Counted from the stretch's first letter, positions 1 to 10,488 are shown. The stretch: 64,000 nucleotides of DNA from Priestia megaterium NBRC 15308 = ATCC 14581 (GCF_000832985.1 NZ_CP009920.1:2722501-2786500); one strand, 5' to 3'. The notes: generated by a model from the sequence alone, not told the origin. Translations and numbers: made by a program.

Positions 1-1629
<1,629 letters not shown>

Positions 1630-1691
1630 ACTTTTAAAAGCGTAAGCTTTACTCAGCGAACTGTTATCTAGTTTTGAGAGAGCAATCTCTT

Positions 1692-1807
1692 GTCTGGTGG
1701 CGATAGCGAAGAGGTCACACCCGTTCCCATACCGAACACGGAAGTTAAGCTCTTTAGCGCCAATGGTAGTTGGGACTTTGTCCCTGTGAGAGTAGGACGT
1801 TGCCAGG
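1692..1807 (+). rRNA. 5S ribosomal RNA
   Basis: A 116-nt 5S rRNA lies about 60 nt after the 23S 3' end. It begins TGTCTGGTGGCGATAG, contains the conserved CCGAACACGGAAGTTAAG segment, and ends in TTGCCAGGC, which pairs with the 5' end. It is co-transcribed with the 23S rRNA and is followed by its own hairpin. Confidence 0.97.
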
Positions 1808-1816
1808 CAATGAATA

Positions 1817-1859
1817 AGACCCCTTTTTATGCTCTTATAAAAGAGTCTAGGGGTTTTTT
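1817..1859 (+). terminator. Rho-independent terminator after 5S rRNA
   Basis: ACCCCT pairs with AGGGGT around an inner paired segment (CTCTT/AAGAG), followed by a T run. It separates the 5S gene from the tRNA cluster, so the tRNAs may have read-through or separate transcription. Confidence 0.8.
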
Positions 1860-1912
1860 ATTTGGCTCATTTATAAAAATCTTTTATACAATGAATATTG
1901 TGTATGATACAC

Positions 1913-1988
1913 GGAGGATTAGCTCAGCTGGGAGAGCACCTGCCTTACAAGCAGGGGGTCGGCGGTTCGATCCCGTCATCCTCCACCA
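1913..1988 (+). tRNA. tRNA-Val (anticodon UAC)
   Basis: 76-nt cloverleaf with a 7-bp acceptor stem (GGAGGAT), anticodon loop CTTACAA, a TTCGATC T-loop and encoded CCA. It is the first of 19 same-strand tRNAs behind the rRNA genes. Confidence 0.96.
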
Positions 1989-1992
1989 CCGT

Positions 1993-2068
<76 letters not shown>

Positions 2069-2076
2069 TTTATATC

Positions 2077-2160
2077 GGAGGGGTAGCGAAGTGGCTAAAC
2101 GCGGCGGACTGTAAATCCGCTCCTTCGGGTTCGGCAGTTCGAATCTGCCCCCCTCCACCA
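2077..2160 (+). tRNA. tRNA-Tyr (anticodon GUA)
   Basis: 84-nt class II tRNA with a long variable arm (CTCCTTCGGGTTCGG region), anticodon loop CTGTAAA and encoded CCA. Confidence 0.95.
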
Positions 2161-2167
2161 TTTTTAT

Positions 2168-2242
2168 TGGGCTATCGCCAAGCGGTAAGGCAACGGATTT
2201 TGATTCCGTCATGCGTTGGTTCGAATCCAGCTAGCCCAGCCA
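2168..2242 (+). tRNA. tRNA-Gln (anticodon UUG)
   Basis: 75-nt tRNA beginning TGGGCTA, with anticodon loop TTTTGAT, the usual U1-A72 type Gln acceptor and encoded CCA. Confidence 0.95.
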
Positions 2243-2246
2243 TAGA

Positions 2247-2319
2247 GAGCCATTAGCTCAGTTGGTAGAGCATCTGACTTTTAATCAGAGGGTCGAAGGT
2301 TCGAGTCCTTCATGGCTCA
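2247..2319 (+). tRNA. tRNA-Lys (anticodon UUU), CCA not encoded
   Basis: 73-nt tRNA with GAGCCAT/ATGGCTC acceptor and anticodon loop CTTTTAA. The discriminator A is followed by TTTT, so the CCA end must be added after transcription. Confidence 0.95.
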
Positions 2320-2328
2320 TTTTAATAA

Positions 2329-2403
2329 GCGGAAGTAGTTCAGTGGTAGAACACCACCTTGCCAAGGTGGGGGTCGCGAGTTCGAACCTCGTCTTCCGCT
2401 CCA
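2329..2403 (+). tRNA. tRNA-Gly (anticodon GCC)
   Basis: 75-nt tRNA with GCGGAAG acceptor, anticodon loop TTGCCAA and encoded CCA. It is one of two Gly isoacceptors in the cluster. Confidence 0.95.
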
Positions 2404-2409
2404 TATAAA

Positions 2410-2486
2410 GCGCCCGTAGCTCAATTGGATAGAGCGTTTGACTACGGATCAAAAGGTTAGGGGTTCGACTCCTCTCGGGCGCGCCA
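2410..2486 (+). tRNA. tRNA-Arg (anticodon ACG)
   Basis: 77-nt tRNA with GCGCCCG acceptor, anticodon loop CTACGGA and encoded CCA. A34 is presumably edited to inosine, as is usual for this isoacceptor. Confidence 0.95.
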
Positions 2487-2490
2487 TAAA

Positions 2491-2567
2491 CGGGAAGTAG
2501 CTCAGCTTGGTAGAGCACTTGGTTTGGGACCAAGGGGTCGCAGGTTCGAATCCTGTCTTCCCGACCA
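2491..2567 (+). tRNA. tRNA-Pro (anticodon UGG)
   Basis: 77-nt tRNA with CGGGAAG acceptor, anticodon loop TTTGGGA and encoded CCA. Confidence 0.95.
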
Positions 2568-2572
2568 TTTAT

Positions 2573-2648
2573 GGGGCCTTAGCTCAGCTGGGAGAGCGCC
2601 TGCCTTGCACGCAGGAGGTCAGCGGTTCGATCCCGCTAGGCTCCACCA
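2573..2648 (+). tRNA. tRNA-Ala (anticodon UGC)
   Basis: 76-nt tRNA with anticodon loop CTTGCAC, the G3-U70 type Ala acceptor region and encoded CCA. Confidence 0.95.
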
Positions 2649-2678
2649 ATTAAACTGAATAATTGTAACAAATAATAT

Positions 2679-2755
2679 GGCGGTGTAGCTCAGCTGGCTA
2701 GAGCGTACGGTTCATACCCGTGAGGTCGTGGGTTCGACTCCCTCCGCCGCTACCA
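2679..2755 (+). tRNA. tRNA-Met, elongator (anticodon CAU)
   Basis: 77-nt tRNA with GGCGGTG/ acceptor and anticodon loop TTCATAC. Its body matches the Bacillus elongator Met type and it lacks the GGG/CCC anticodon-stem pairs of the initiator found at 2901. CCA is encoded. Confidence 0.94.
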
Positions 2756-2782
2756 TATAAGTTACGTTTGTTATAAATATAC

Positions 2783-2875
2783 GGAGGAATACCCAAGTCC
2801 GGCTGAAGGGATCGGTCTTGAAAACCGACAGGGGTGTTAAAGCCCGCGGGGGTTCGAATCCCTCTTCCTCCGCCA
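2783..2875 (+). tRNA. tRNA-Ser (anticodon UGA)
   Basis: 93-nt class II tRNA with a long variable arm, anticodon loop CTTGAAA and encoded CCA. Confidence 0.95.
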
Positions 2876-2900
2876 TTTATTTATATCATATTCATATCAT

Positions 2901-2977
<77 letters not shown>

Positions 2978-2981
2978 AAGT

Positions 2982-3057
2982 GGTCCCGTGGTGTAGCGGT
3001 TAACATGCCTGCCTGTCACGCAGGAGATCGCGGGTTCGATTCCCGTCGGGACCGCCA
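2982..3057 (+). tRNA. tRNA-Asp (anticodon GUC)
   Basis: 76-nt tRNA with GGTCCCG/CGGGACC acceptor, anticodon loop CTGTCAC and encoded CCA. Confidence 0.95.
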
Positions 3058-3065
3058 TTTTGTTT

Positions 3066-3141
3066 GGCTCGGTAGCTCAGTTGGTAGAGCAAAGGACTGA
3101 AAATCCTTGTGTCGGCGGTTCGATTCCGTCCCGAGCCACCA
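3066..3141 (+). tRNA. tRNA-Phe (anticodon GAA)
   Basis: 76-nt tRNA with GGCTCGG/CCGAGCC acceptor, anticodon loop CTGAAAA and encoded CCA. Confidence 0.95.
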
Positions 3142-3150
3142 TTTTAAGAC

Positions 3151-3227
3151 GGCGATTGTGGCGAAGTGGTTAACGCACCGGATTGTGGTTCCGGCATTCG
3201 TGGGTTCGATTCCCATCAGTCGCCCCA
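3151..3227 (+). tRNA. tRNA-His (anticodon GUG), encoded G-1
   Basis: 77 nt counting an encoded G-1 at 3151 that pairs with the C discriminator, the identity feature of His tRNAs. The anticodon loop is TTGTGGT and CCA is encoded. Confidence 0.95.
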
Positions 3228-3238
3228 TCTTAAGTAAC

Positions 3239-3312
3239 GCGGGTGTAGTTTAGTGGTAAAACCTCAGCCTTCCAAGCTGATGTCGTGAGTTCGATTCTCA
3301 TCACCCGCTCCA
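3239..3312 (+). tRNA. tRNA-Gly (anticodon UCC)
   Basis: 74-nt tRNA with GCGGGTG/CACCCGC acceptor, anticodon loop CTTCCAA and encoded CCA. Confidence 0.95.
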
Positions 3313-3318
3313 AATGAA

Positions 3319-3395
<77 letters not shown>

Positions 3396-3398
3396 TAT

Positions 3399-3473
3399 TC
3401 CACAGTAGCTCAGTGGTAGAGCTATCGGCTGTTAACCGATCGGTCGTAGGTTCGAGTCCTACCTGTGGAGCCA
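3399..3473 (+). tRNA. tRNA-Asn (anticodon GUU)
   Basis: 75-nt tRNA with TCCACAG/CTGTGGA acceptor, anticodon loop CTGTTAA and encoded CCA. Confidence 0.95.
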
Positions 3474-3477
3474 TACT

Positions 3478-3549
3478 GGCCCGTTGGTCAAGCGGTTAAG
3501 ACACCGCCCTTTCACGGCGGTAACACGGGTTCGAATCCCGTACGGGTCA
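3478..3549 (+). tRNA. tRNA-Glu (anticodon UUC), CCA not encoded
   Basis: 72-nt tRNA with GGCCCGT/ACGGGTC acceptor and anticodon loop CTTTCAC. It is the last tRNA of the cluster. The discriminator A is followed by TCTT, so CCA is added post-transcriptionally. Confidence 0.95.
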
Positions 3550-3553
3550 TCTT

Positions 3554-3587
3554 AAAAGCAGTTTGCATATGCAAACTGCTTTTTTTG
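3554..3587 (+). terminator. Terminator of the rRNA-tRNA cluster
   Basis: AAAGCAGTTTGC pairs with GCAAACTGCTTT around an ATAT loop, followed by a long T run. It closes the stable-RNA transcription unit. Confidence 0.92.
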
Positions 3588-3758
3588 TTTGTAAACAGAG
3601 TTTATTCTTTTGTCTAAACTCTATTTTCCGTTTTTCTATGATTTCCTCGCCCCAAATTGCATTTCTTATAGCATATCTATAAACGCTTGTTCTAAATTTC
3701 GAAAAAAAACCTACAATAGTAATAACGGCATACTGTTTGTACAAAAGGAGGGGAATGC

Positions 3759-5018
3759 GTGAAAAAAATTTTTTGGTGGTCCATCGGAGTTTTTCTTGTG
3801 TATGGAGCGTGTATTTGGGTGTATTTATTCTATATAAGCGATACCTCTATTCCACAATCATTAAAAGGCACCAGCGTAGACCCAGCTACGTTTATGAATG
3901 CACGAGAACTTATGTTGACCGAAAAATATTCAAAAATTAGAGATGCGCTCTTTTTTATCCGAATTCCATATGAGTGGCTAGGGTTTATCTTAATTTTAGT
4001 GTTAGGTGTGTCTAAGAAAGTTAATAAGTGGTCTAAAGACGTCAGCCGTTTCAGTCTTCTCCAAACTGCTATTTATGTATTTTGGTTATCTGTTCTGCTG
4101 CTGATCTATTCTTTCCCTATGGACTGGATTAGCTATAAGCTTTCAAAGGCTTATCATATTACGACGCAACCTTTCCAAGGATGGATGAAAGATCTTTTTA
4201 CAGATTTTTGGGTAAACTATGCCACCATGTTTTTAGTGATTGCTGTGTTATATGCATTCATTCGTAAGTTTTCAAAAAGATGGTGGCTGTATGCGTGGCT
4301 AGTATCTATTCCATTTACGCTATTTTTGACGTTTATTCAACCGGTGGTTATCGATCCGTTATATAACGATTTTTATCCATTAAAGAATAAAGAGCTGGAG
4401 ACGAAAATTTTACATTTAGCAGACGAAGCTCATATACCTGCTAAGCATGTATATGAAGTAAACATGTCTGAAAAAACGAACTCCCTTAATGCATATGTGA
4501 CGGGAATAGGTTCTAATTCAAGAATTGTGTTATGGGATACCACTCTTAATAAATTAACGGAACGTGAAATTTTGTTTATCATGGCGCATGAAATGGGTCA
4601 TTATGTAAAGAAACATATTTATGTGGGGATTGCTTCAGCATTAGTTTTATCGATCGTAGGCTTATGGCTAACGAAACATTTAGCCAGCTTTGTGATTAAG
4701 AGATGGGGGAAAGCATTAAAAATTACTTCTCTTAGTGATTTAAATTCTTTACCGCTTATTTTACTTATTTTTTCTATTCTTACATTTGCTGTGAGTCCGT
4801 TAACAAATATGCAGTCGCGTCATCATGAACTTCAATCTGACACGTACGCTATGGACCTAACAGGAGATAAGCAAGCTGCTATTAAAACGTTTCAGGACTT
4901 AACGAAATCAGGACTATCTCAGGTAAATCCGCCGTATTTAGTGAAGATTTTCCGATATGGTCACCCAACAATACTGGAAAGAATTTCATTTGTCGAGAAG
5001 TATGAAAGAAATGAATAA
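3759..5018 (+). CDS. M48 family (Ste24-like) membrane metallopeptidase
   Basis: A 419-residue integral membrane zinc protease of the M48 (CAAX prenyl protease/Ste24) family. The zinc motif HEMGH lies at about residues 274-278 in the context IMAHEMGHYVKKH, and the downstream Glu ligand sits in the HELQSDTYA segment near residue 350. Several hydrophobic segments occupy the first 185 residues and two more flank the region after the HExxH motif, as in Ste24. The GTG start is chosen because AGGAGGGG ends 5 nt upstream and the next codons encode a lysine-rich membrane start. Substrates in bacteria are not defined for this subfamily; a membrane quality-control role is plausible but is inference. It stands alone between the tRNA cluster and aceA. 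Confidence 0.88.
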   Translation: MKKIFWWSIGVFLVYGACIWVYLFYISDTSIPQSLKGTSVDPATFMNARELMLTEKYSKIRDALFFIRIPYEWLGFILILVLGVSKKVNKWSKDVSRFSLLQTAIYVFWLSVLLLIYSFPMDWISYKLSKAYHITTQPFQGWMKDLFTDFWVNYATMFLVIAVLYAFIRKFSKRWWLYAWLVSIPFTLFLTFIQPVVIDPLYNDFYPLKNKELETKILHLADEAHIPAKHVYEVNMSEKTNSLNAYVTGIGSNSRIVLWDTTLNKLTEREILFIMAHEMGHYVKKHIYVGIASALVLSIVGLWLTKHLASFVIKRWGKALKITSLSDLNSLPLILLIFSILTFAVSPLTNMQSRHHELQSDTYAMDLTGDKQAAIKTFQDLTKSGLSQVNPPYLVKIFRYGHPTILERISFVEKYERNE

Positions 5019-5410
5019 GTGATATAAGAAAAAGTAAAGGATATATGAAGCCTTTTATACGTAGGTATTAATAGAAAAGCCTCCTTGCGAGTAGGAAAAA
5101 AATTCTAAAAGGAGGTTTCATTTTCGAAAGTACTGTTATATAATAACGTATGTAAAATAAAAACTGTTTTATAACAATAGGGAGGAATAGTTATTTGTGA
5201 TTGAAAAGATAGCAGTCTAAATTCTCAGCGTATATTCACCTCAGCTAAGTCTTACTACATGTCCTTCAACTACTTACTTATTTCATCTACGTTCTTGCTC
5301 ATATTATGGCAAGCTGCTAATTTACTTCATCATGAAACAGACATATTCTAACTGCTGCGTTTTATATTTTTATGAATATAGAATTTTAAATTTATTAGGG
5401 GGTATAAAGA
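5019..5410. other. Intergenic region upstream of aceA
   Basis: This stretch of 392 bp carries no convincing gene. A weak hairpin (GCCTCCT pairing with AGGAGGT over a long loop, about 5080-5120) may end the protease transcript. A GGAGG at 5181 precedes only an 8-codon frame that ends at 5220. No clear CcpA site or strong promoter could be assigned for aceA. Confidence 0.5.
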
Positions 5411-6694
5411 ATGAAAGACATTCGTGTAAAAAACCTTGAAGAGAACTGGAAAAGCGATGAGCGTTGGAAAGGAATTGAACGTCCATATTCTGCAGAAAAA
5501 GTCATTGGGCTAAGAGGGTCCATTGATATTGAACATACGCTTGCTAGAAGAGGAGCCGAAAAGTTCTGGAACTTATTAAAAACAGAGCCATACGTTCATG
5601 CCTTAGGAGCTTTAACAGGGAATCAAGCAGTACAACAGGTAAAAGCAGGGTTAAAAGCAATTTACTTAAGCGGATGGCAAGTAGCTGCAGATGCAAATCT
5701 TTCAGGAAACATGTATCCTGATCAAAGTTTATACCCGGCAAACAGCGTGCCGCATGTTGTGAAACGAATCAATCAAGCGCTGCAGCGTGCCGATCAAATT
5801 CAGCATTTAGAAGGAGAAGGGGATATCGATTACTTTGCTCCAATTGTAGCAGATGCAGAAGCAGGGTTTGGAGGACAGTTAAACGTATTTGAACTCATGA
5901 AAGGAATGATTGAGTCGGGAGCATCTGCCGTACACTTTGAAGATCAATTATCCTCTGAGAAAAAGTGTGGTCATCTCGGCGGCAAGGTATTGCTTCCAAC
6001 TCAAACCGCTGTGAAAAATTTGATTGCTGCTCGTTTAGCTGCTGATGTAATGGGTGTTCCAACACTTCTGATTGCTCGTACCGATGCTGATGCCGCTGAT
6101 TTAATTACAAGTGATGTTGATCCTGTAGATCGCCAGTTTATTACAGGTGAACGCACTGCTGAAGGTTTTTATCGCACGAGAGCCGGAATCGATCAAGCTA
6201 TTGCTCGTGGCTTAGCATATGCGCCATATGCGGATCTAGTATGGTGTGAGACGTCTGAACCAAACTTGGAACAAGCACAAAAATTTGCAGATGCTATTCA
6301 TGAAAAATTCCCAGGTAAAATGCTTGCTTATAACTGTTCACCATCTTTCAACTGGAAGAAAAAGTTAGATAAGAAAACGATTGAAAAATTCCAAAGAGAA
6401 ATTGCAACAATGGGCTACAAGTTCCAATTTGTTACGCTTGCTGGCTTCCACGCTTTAAACCACAGCATGTTTGAGCTGGCACGAGGATATAAAACAAGAG
6501 GAATGGCAGCTTATTCAGAGTTACAAGAAAGAGAGTTTGCTAGTGAAGTAAATGGATATACAGCTACAAGACATCAGCGTGAAGTAGGAACGGGCTATTT
6601 TGATGAAGTGGCACAAGTAGTTTCTGGTGGGACTTCTTCTACAACAGCTTTAAAAGGTTCCACAGAAGAAGAGCAGTTTCAGACGCATAAATAA
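5411..6694 (+). CDS. aceA: Isocitrate lyase
   Basis: A 427-residue isocitrate lyase, which splits isocitrate to glyoxylate and succinate in the glyoxylate bypass. The catalytic motif KKCGHLGGK places the active-site Cys at residue 186. Other family signatures include the WQVAADAN segment, the AEAGFGG Mg-binding segment and the NCSPSFNW motif. Length matches bacterial AceA. The ATG follows an AGGGGGT ribosome site. No malate synthase gene is adjacent, unlike the aceBA pairs of many bacteria, so the partner enzyme must be encoded elsewhere. B. subtilis lacks this gene, whereas P. megaterium and the B. cereus group have it. Confidence 0.96.
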   Translation: MKDIRVKNLEENWKSDERWKGIERPYSAEKVIGLRGSIDIEHTLARRGAEKFWNLLKTEPYVHALGALTGNQAVQQVKAGLKAIYLSGWQVAADANLSGNMYPDQSLYPANSVPHVVKRINQALQRADQIQHLEGEGDIDYFAPIVADAEAGFGGQLNVFELMKGMIESGASAVHFEDQLSSEKKCGHLGGKVLLPTQTAVKNLIAARLAADVMGVPTLLIARTDADAADLITSDVDPVDRQFITGERTAEGFYRTRAGIDQAIARGLAYAPYADLVWCETSEPNLEQAQKFADAIHEKFPGKMLAYNCSPSFNWKKKLDKKTIEKFQREIATMGYKFQFVTLAGFHALNHSMFELARGYKTRGMAAYSELQEREFASEVNGYTATRHQREVGTGYFDEVAQVVSGGTSSTTALKGSTEEEQFQTHK

Positions 6695-6702
6695 CAAAAA
6701 AA

Positions 6703-6739
6703 CCTATGAGTGGAATGGTCGGTTACGTCCACTCATAGG
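6703..6739 (+). terminator. Hairpin downstream of aceA
   Basis: CCTATGAGTGG pairs perfectly with CCACTCATAGG over a 15-nt loop just after the aceA stop. It lacks a good T tract and is followed by a second, canonical terminator at 6753. Confidence 0.6.
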
Positions 6740-6752
6740 AAAGATTCTACTA

Positions 6753-6788
6753 AAAAAGATTCTTACAGGTGTAAGAATCTTTTTTTAT
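6753..6788 (+). terminator. Rho-independent terminator of aceA
   Basis: AAGATTCTTAC pairs with GTAAGAATCTT around AGGT and is followed by seven T residues. Confidence 0.85.
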
Positions 6789-6890
6789 GTAGTAAACACG
6801 ATTTAACAGACAGCTGTTCTTCCTGAGAAGAAAGGATCTGCCTGTTAAACGTACATATAAATCATTAACATGAATTAAGTTCTTAAAATA

Positions 6891-7127
6891 TTAAGTAGAT
6901 GTTTGAAGCAGGGATTGGTACTGTGCTGATAGCTCATAGAAAGCAATTTCATCACGTTGATCTAATGCCGTGTTAATGTTTGTTTCTAACAGTTCTTTTT
7001 GACGCTTAAAAAGCGATTCATCAATTACCATTTCGATATAAACATCCAACATACTCACAGTATCAATTATTTTTTTCTTGCGAGCGAGGGACTTCATCAT
7101 TTCCGTGTACGATTTTTCATTGTTCAT
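6891..7127 (-). CDS. Small IDEAL-domain protein
   Basis: A 78-residue protein whose C-terminal half (LLETNINTALDQRDEIAFYELSAQYQSL in pieces, residues about 44-72) fits the IDEAL domain, a roughly 40-residue module found in small Bacillaceae proteins. The N-terminal half is basic and possibly helical. GAGGTGATGAGGT lies just upstream of the ATG. The domain's role is not well established, so no function is assigned. It stands alone between the convergent aceA and the divergent S9 peptidase gene. Confidence 0.75.
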   Translation of the reverse strand: MNNEKSYTEMMKSLARKKKIIDTVSMLDVYIEMVIDESLFKRQKELLETNINTALDQRDEIAFYELSAQYQSLLQTST

Positions 7128-7303
7128 ACCTCATCACCTCTGCACCCTTTTTATTATTATATAGATTAAAAGAAGAAAAAACAACTAATTTTCTAAATTT
7201 TTAGATTTTTATTTTTAGAAATGATAAAGTAAGAGGGAAACGCTACTTTCGTTTTTATCGATTGACTATTTGGTTTAAAAATGAGTGCTTGGGGGCGAAG
7301 AAA

Positions 7304-9283
7304 TTGAATCATTTAAAAAAGCGTACGGTAACGATAGAGGATTTGTATGAATTGAAGTCTGTTTATAATCCTCAGATTTCTCCAGATGGAAAAAGTGTAG
7401 TTTATACGGTTCGAGAAACGAAGAAAATAGAGAACGCGTATGAAACGCAGCTGTTTATGCTAGATATTGAAACGAAAGAAACTAAGCAATTAACGTACTA
7501 CAAAGGAAATAATCATTCTCCCGCCTGGTCCCCGGACGGCAAGTGGATTGCTTTTTTATCCGATCGCAGTCAAGCTGTTCAGCTATACCTATTAGCAGTG
7601 GCAGGAGGAGAAGCAGAAGCACTCACAGATCTTGAAAAAGGCGTTAGTAATCCGGTGTGGTCTCCTTATAGTGACGAAATTATGTTTTCTACAAAAGTAG
7701 GAGAAAAAGCTGTAAGAGTTGAACAAAATTATGAATATCCTCAGCCTTACGAAGTGGAGCGTCTATTGTACAAATCCGATGCCAGCGGTTATTTAAAAGG
7801 TGAATATGCTCAAGTTGCTGTCGTTAAACTTAAAAACAAAGAAGTGACGTTTTTAACGGATGGACCTTATCATCACTCTGTTGGGTGCTGGTCCCCTGAT
7901 ACAAACTCAATTGTATTTTGCAGCAGCCGAGGAGAGAATCCGGATTTATCATTAACTATGGACGTGTTTATTTTGCATCGCGATACTAAAAAAGTAACAT
8001 CTATTACAGGAGAAACAGGATATTTTCATCAAGTTTCGTGGTCACCGGATGGGTCATACATAGCATACATTGGAAATGAACGTACATATGGATCAGCTTC
8101 AATGAATGACATATACATTTATCAGATCTCTAACCAAAAAACAGCTTGTATCACTGCTGGCATAGACTTAGAAGTAGGAGATATGGTAGCAGGAGATTTT
8201 CACTTTGGAAGAACCGCAGCGGGAATTATGTGGGGCCGTAATGAAGAATTTTATTTTGTCGTAAGTGAAAAGGGGTCTGTAGGCATATATAAAGGAAATG
8301 TGAATGGAAAGTTAGACCCTGTATTTATGGATAATGCTCACGTATATGGGATATCTGTTCTTCCAAATTGTGAGGAAGCTATCGTGGCAATCAGTACATT
8401 TACACATCCCGGAGATCTTTATTCTCTAAATTTAAAAACAGAGGAATTAGTGAAGCTGACAAACGTTAATGATTCATTTTTAAAGCATGTGCAGTTAACG
8501 GAAGCAGAATCTTTTTACGCGACTTCTACGGACGGTATACATATCCACAGTTGGGTCGTAAAAGCGGCTGCTACCAATGATGTATCTCCAACCATTTTAG
8601 AAATTCACGGAGGTCCGCATCTTATGTATGGTCATACATTTATGTTTGAATTCCAAGTACTTGCATCAAAAGGGTTCAATATCCTCTTTTCTAATCCAAG
8701 AGGCGGCAGAGGATATGGTCAAGCATTTACAGATGCGGTTCGAGGGGATTACGGAGGCATGGATTATACGGATTTGATGGCAGTGACCGACGAAGCAGTT
8801 AAGCGCTACTCTTATATTAATGAAGATAAGCTTGGCGTAACAGGAGGAAGCTACGGAGGGTTTATGACAAACTGGATTGTAGGAAGTACAAATCGATTTA
8901 AAGCAGCGGTAACGCAACGGTCTATTTCAAATTGGACAAGTTTTTACGGCGTTAGTGATATTGGCTATTATTTTACCGAATGGGAATTAAAAGCTGATAT
9001 TTATGAAAATCCGGAAAAACTTTGGAACCACTCGCCGCTTCGTTTAGCGGAGAACGTTAAAACACCGCTGTTAATCTTGCATAGCGAACAGGATTATAGA
9101 TGTCCAATTGAACAAGCTGAACAGCTTTATGTGGCACTGAAAAGAAAAGACAAGGAAGTAGAATTTATTCGTTTTCCCCAGTCTAATCATGAACTTTCTA
9201 GAAGCGGTAAGCCTAATTTACGAACGGCAAGACTAAAATATCTAACAAGCTGGTTTAAACGTTATTTAAAACAGTCTCAGTAA
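7304..9283 (+). CDS. S9 family prolyl-oligopeptidase-type serine peptidase (YuxL-like)
   Basis: A cytoplasmic alpha/beta-hydrolase peptidase of about 659 residues. The N-terminal two thirds carry WD40-like beta-propeller repeats with recurrent WSPDG motifs. The C-terminal catalytic domain contains EIHGGP, the nucleophile elbow GGSYGG, the Asp region HSEQDYRCP and the His in SNHELSRSG. Closest in architecture to B. subtilis YuxL (657 aa). I place the start at TTG 7304, which has GGGGGCG about 7 nt upstream; an upstream TTG at 7262 has no ribosome site and gives 14 extra residues. Substrates are likely short peptides, as in the family. Confidence 0.88.
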   Translation: MNHLKKRTVTIEDLYELKSVYNPQISPDGKSVVYTVRETKKIENAYETQLFMLDIETKETKQLTYYKGNNHSPAWSPDGKWIAFLSDRSQAVQLYLLAVAGGEAEALTDLEKGVSNPVWSPYSDEIMFSTKVGEKAVRVEQNYEYPQPYEVERLLYKSDASGYLKGEYAQVAVVKLKNKEVTFLTDGPYHHSVGCWSPDTNSIVFCSSRGENPDLSLTMDVFILHRDTKKVTSITGETGYFHQVSWSPDGSYIAYIGNERTYGSASMNDIYIYQISNQKTACITAGIDLEVGDMVAGDFHFGRTAAGIMWGRNEEFYFVVSEKGSVGIYKGNVNGKLDPVFMDNAHVYGISVLPNCEEAIVAISTFTHPGDLYSLNLKTEELVKLTNVNDSFLKHVQLTEAESFYATSTDGIHIHSWVVKAAATNDVSPTILEIHGGPHLMYGHTFMFEFQVLASKGFNILFSNPRGGRGYGQAFTDAVRGDYGGMDYTDLMAVTDEAVKRYSYINEDKLGVTGGSYGGFMTNWIVGSTNRFKAAVTQRSISNWTSFYGVSDIGYYFTEWELKADIYENPEKLWNHSPLRLAENVKTPLLILHSEQDYRCPIEQAEQLYVALKRKDKEVEFIRFPQSNHELSRSGKPNLRTARLKYLTSWFKRYLKQSQ

Positions 9284-9445
9284 AAAGTGCATGGCTGTTC
9301 AACCAAAAATGTGTGTGCAAATAAAGGCTGTATGGCAAACGTAAAAGAACAGGAAAGGTAAAACGCTGTAAAACTTTTGTTTGGTAAAGGAAAGTAGTAC
9401 AATAAGTGAAAAGTAGCACAGTTGTTTAAATAAGGAGAACATTCG

Positions 9446-10063
9446 ATGGATTTTGAAACATTAAAGCATTATTTGACATTAGACGGCGTCCTCGAGTTAT
9501 TAAAACAATATCAATCATTTGGAATCATTCCAGGGCTGCTGTTGCCTATTTTAGAAGCGTTCATCCCCATCTTGCCGCTTTTTGCGTTTGTAATGGCCAA
9601 TGCTGCTGCTTTTGGCTTATGGTTAGGTTTTTTAATTTCATGGGTTGGCAGCTGCGTTGGATCACTGCTTGTCTTTTTGATTTTTAGAAAATATGGACAG
9701 GCGAGGTTTTTACATTTCATCAGCCGGCATGCGCAAATTCGAAAGATTATGATTTGGGTAGAAAGACACGGGTTCGGACCGCTGTTTATTATGCTTTGTT
9801 TCCCTTTTACCCCGTCTTCGGCAATTAATGTAGTAGCAGGACTATCACGTGTTAGTATGGCTCAGTTTATGCTTGCTGTATTAGCCGGTAAAATGGTGAT
9901 GATATTTATGATGAGCTTTATTGGGGCCGATTTTGTTTCATTTGTGAAACAGCCTCTAAAAGCAGTACTTGTTTTAGTCATCATTTTTGTTCTATGGCTT
10001 GTTGGAAAACAAATTGAACGAAGATTAAATGAAAAATCTAAAGTGAAACAGTATGACAAATAG
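9446..10063 (+). CDS. TVP38/TMEM64 (VTT/DedA-like) membrane protein
   Basis: A 205-residue protein with about five membrane segments and the VTT-domain core: an amphipathic re-entrant region near residues 35-60, then GFGPLFIMLCFPFTPSSAIN and VVAGLSRVS at about 111-141. The conserved Arg, Pro and Asn residues of the family are present. The C-terminal tail is basic. Family members are implicated in lipid transport or membrane homeostasis, so the exact role here is inference. It has an AAGGAGA ribosome site and its own terminator. Confidence 0.85.
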   Translation: MDFETLKHYLTLDGVLELLKQYQSFGIIPGLLLPILEAFIPILPLFAFVMANAAAFGLWLGFLISWVGSCVGSLLVFLIFRKYGQARFLHFISRHAQIRKIMIWVERHGFGPLFIMLCFPFTPSSAINVVAGLSRVSMAQFMLAVLAGKMVMIFMMSFIGADFVSFVKQPLKAVLVLVIIFVLWLVGKQIERRLNEKSKVKQYDK

Positions 10064-10089
10064 TTTGTTTATATATAACAAATAGTGAT

Positions 10090-10120
10090 GAAAGACTGCT
10101 TTTTAATAGGCAGTCTTTTG
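10090..10120 (+). terminator. Terminator after the VTT-domain gene
   Basis: AAAGACTGC pairs with GCAGTCTTT over a TTTTAATAG loop, with a short T run. Confidence 0.8.
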
Positions 10121-10480
10121 TTATACATACAGCCAAAAGGGGTATTGTAAACTATAGAAAAGCCTTTTCTTATAGGGATACAACAGCATTTTTGAAAGGA
10201 TCTTAAAATTTTTCTTAAAGAAGTTATTTGTCTGTTTATTCGGTTGGCAGAACAATGCATATACAGAGTATCTGTCCAGTAATGAACAAGTTTTTTGTTT
10301 ATCAATTGTGAGAAATATGCTAAAGTAAAAGAAAAAACTGGGAATAAATTAGACGTCTATTCCTAGTTGCACCTAAGTAATGAACCCTTTGTTTTCTAGA
10401 AATATACATGTTTTTTCTCAACATGTATTATCACCTCATGTATTTCAAAACGTTTTCTTAAAAATTATATGAATGATTTT
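10121..10480. other. Non-coding stretch before the reductase leader
   Basis: No gene is seen here. It holds a hairpin (GGGAATA with TATTCCT, about 10340-10363), an ATACATGT/ACATGTAT inverted repeat near 10405-10430, and TCAAAACGTTTTCT at 10445-10458, which matches 12 of 14 positions of the CcpA cre consensus. The promoter of the downstream reductase gene probably lies in this stretch but I could not fix it. Confidence 0.4.
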
Positions 10481-10488
10481 TGAGCTTG

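Noticed and set aside
3547-3744. 65-codon frame on the - strand beside the tRNA terminator
   Set aside because: It runs through the terminator hairpin, has no ribosome site and no recognisable content.
5181-5220. GGAGG followed by an 8-codon frame starting GTG upstream of aceA
   Set aside because: Spacing of about 12 nt is too long, the peptide has no leader-like codon pattern, and no attenuator hairpin follows.
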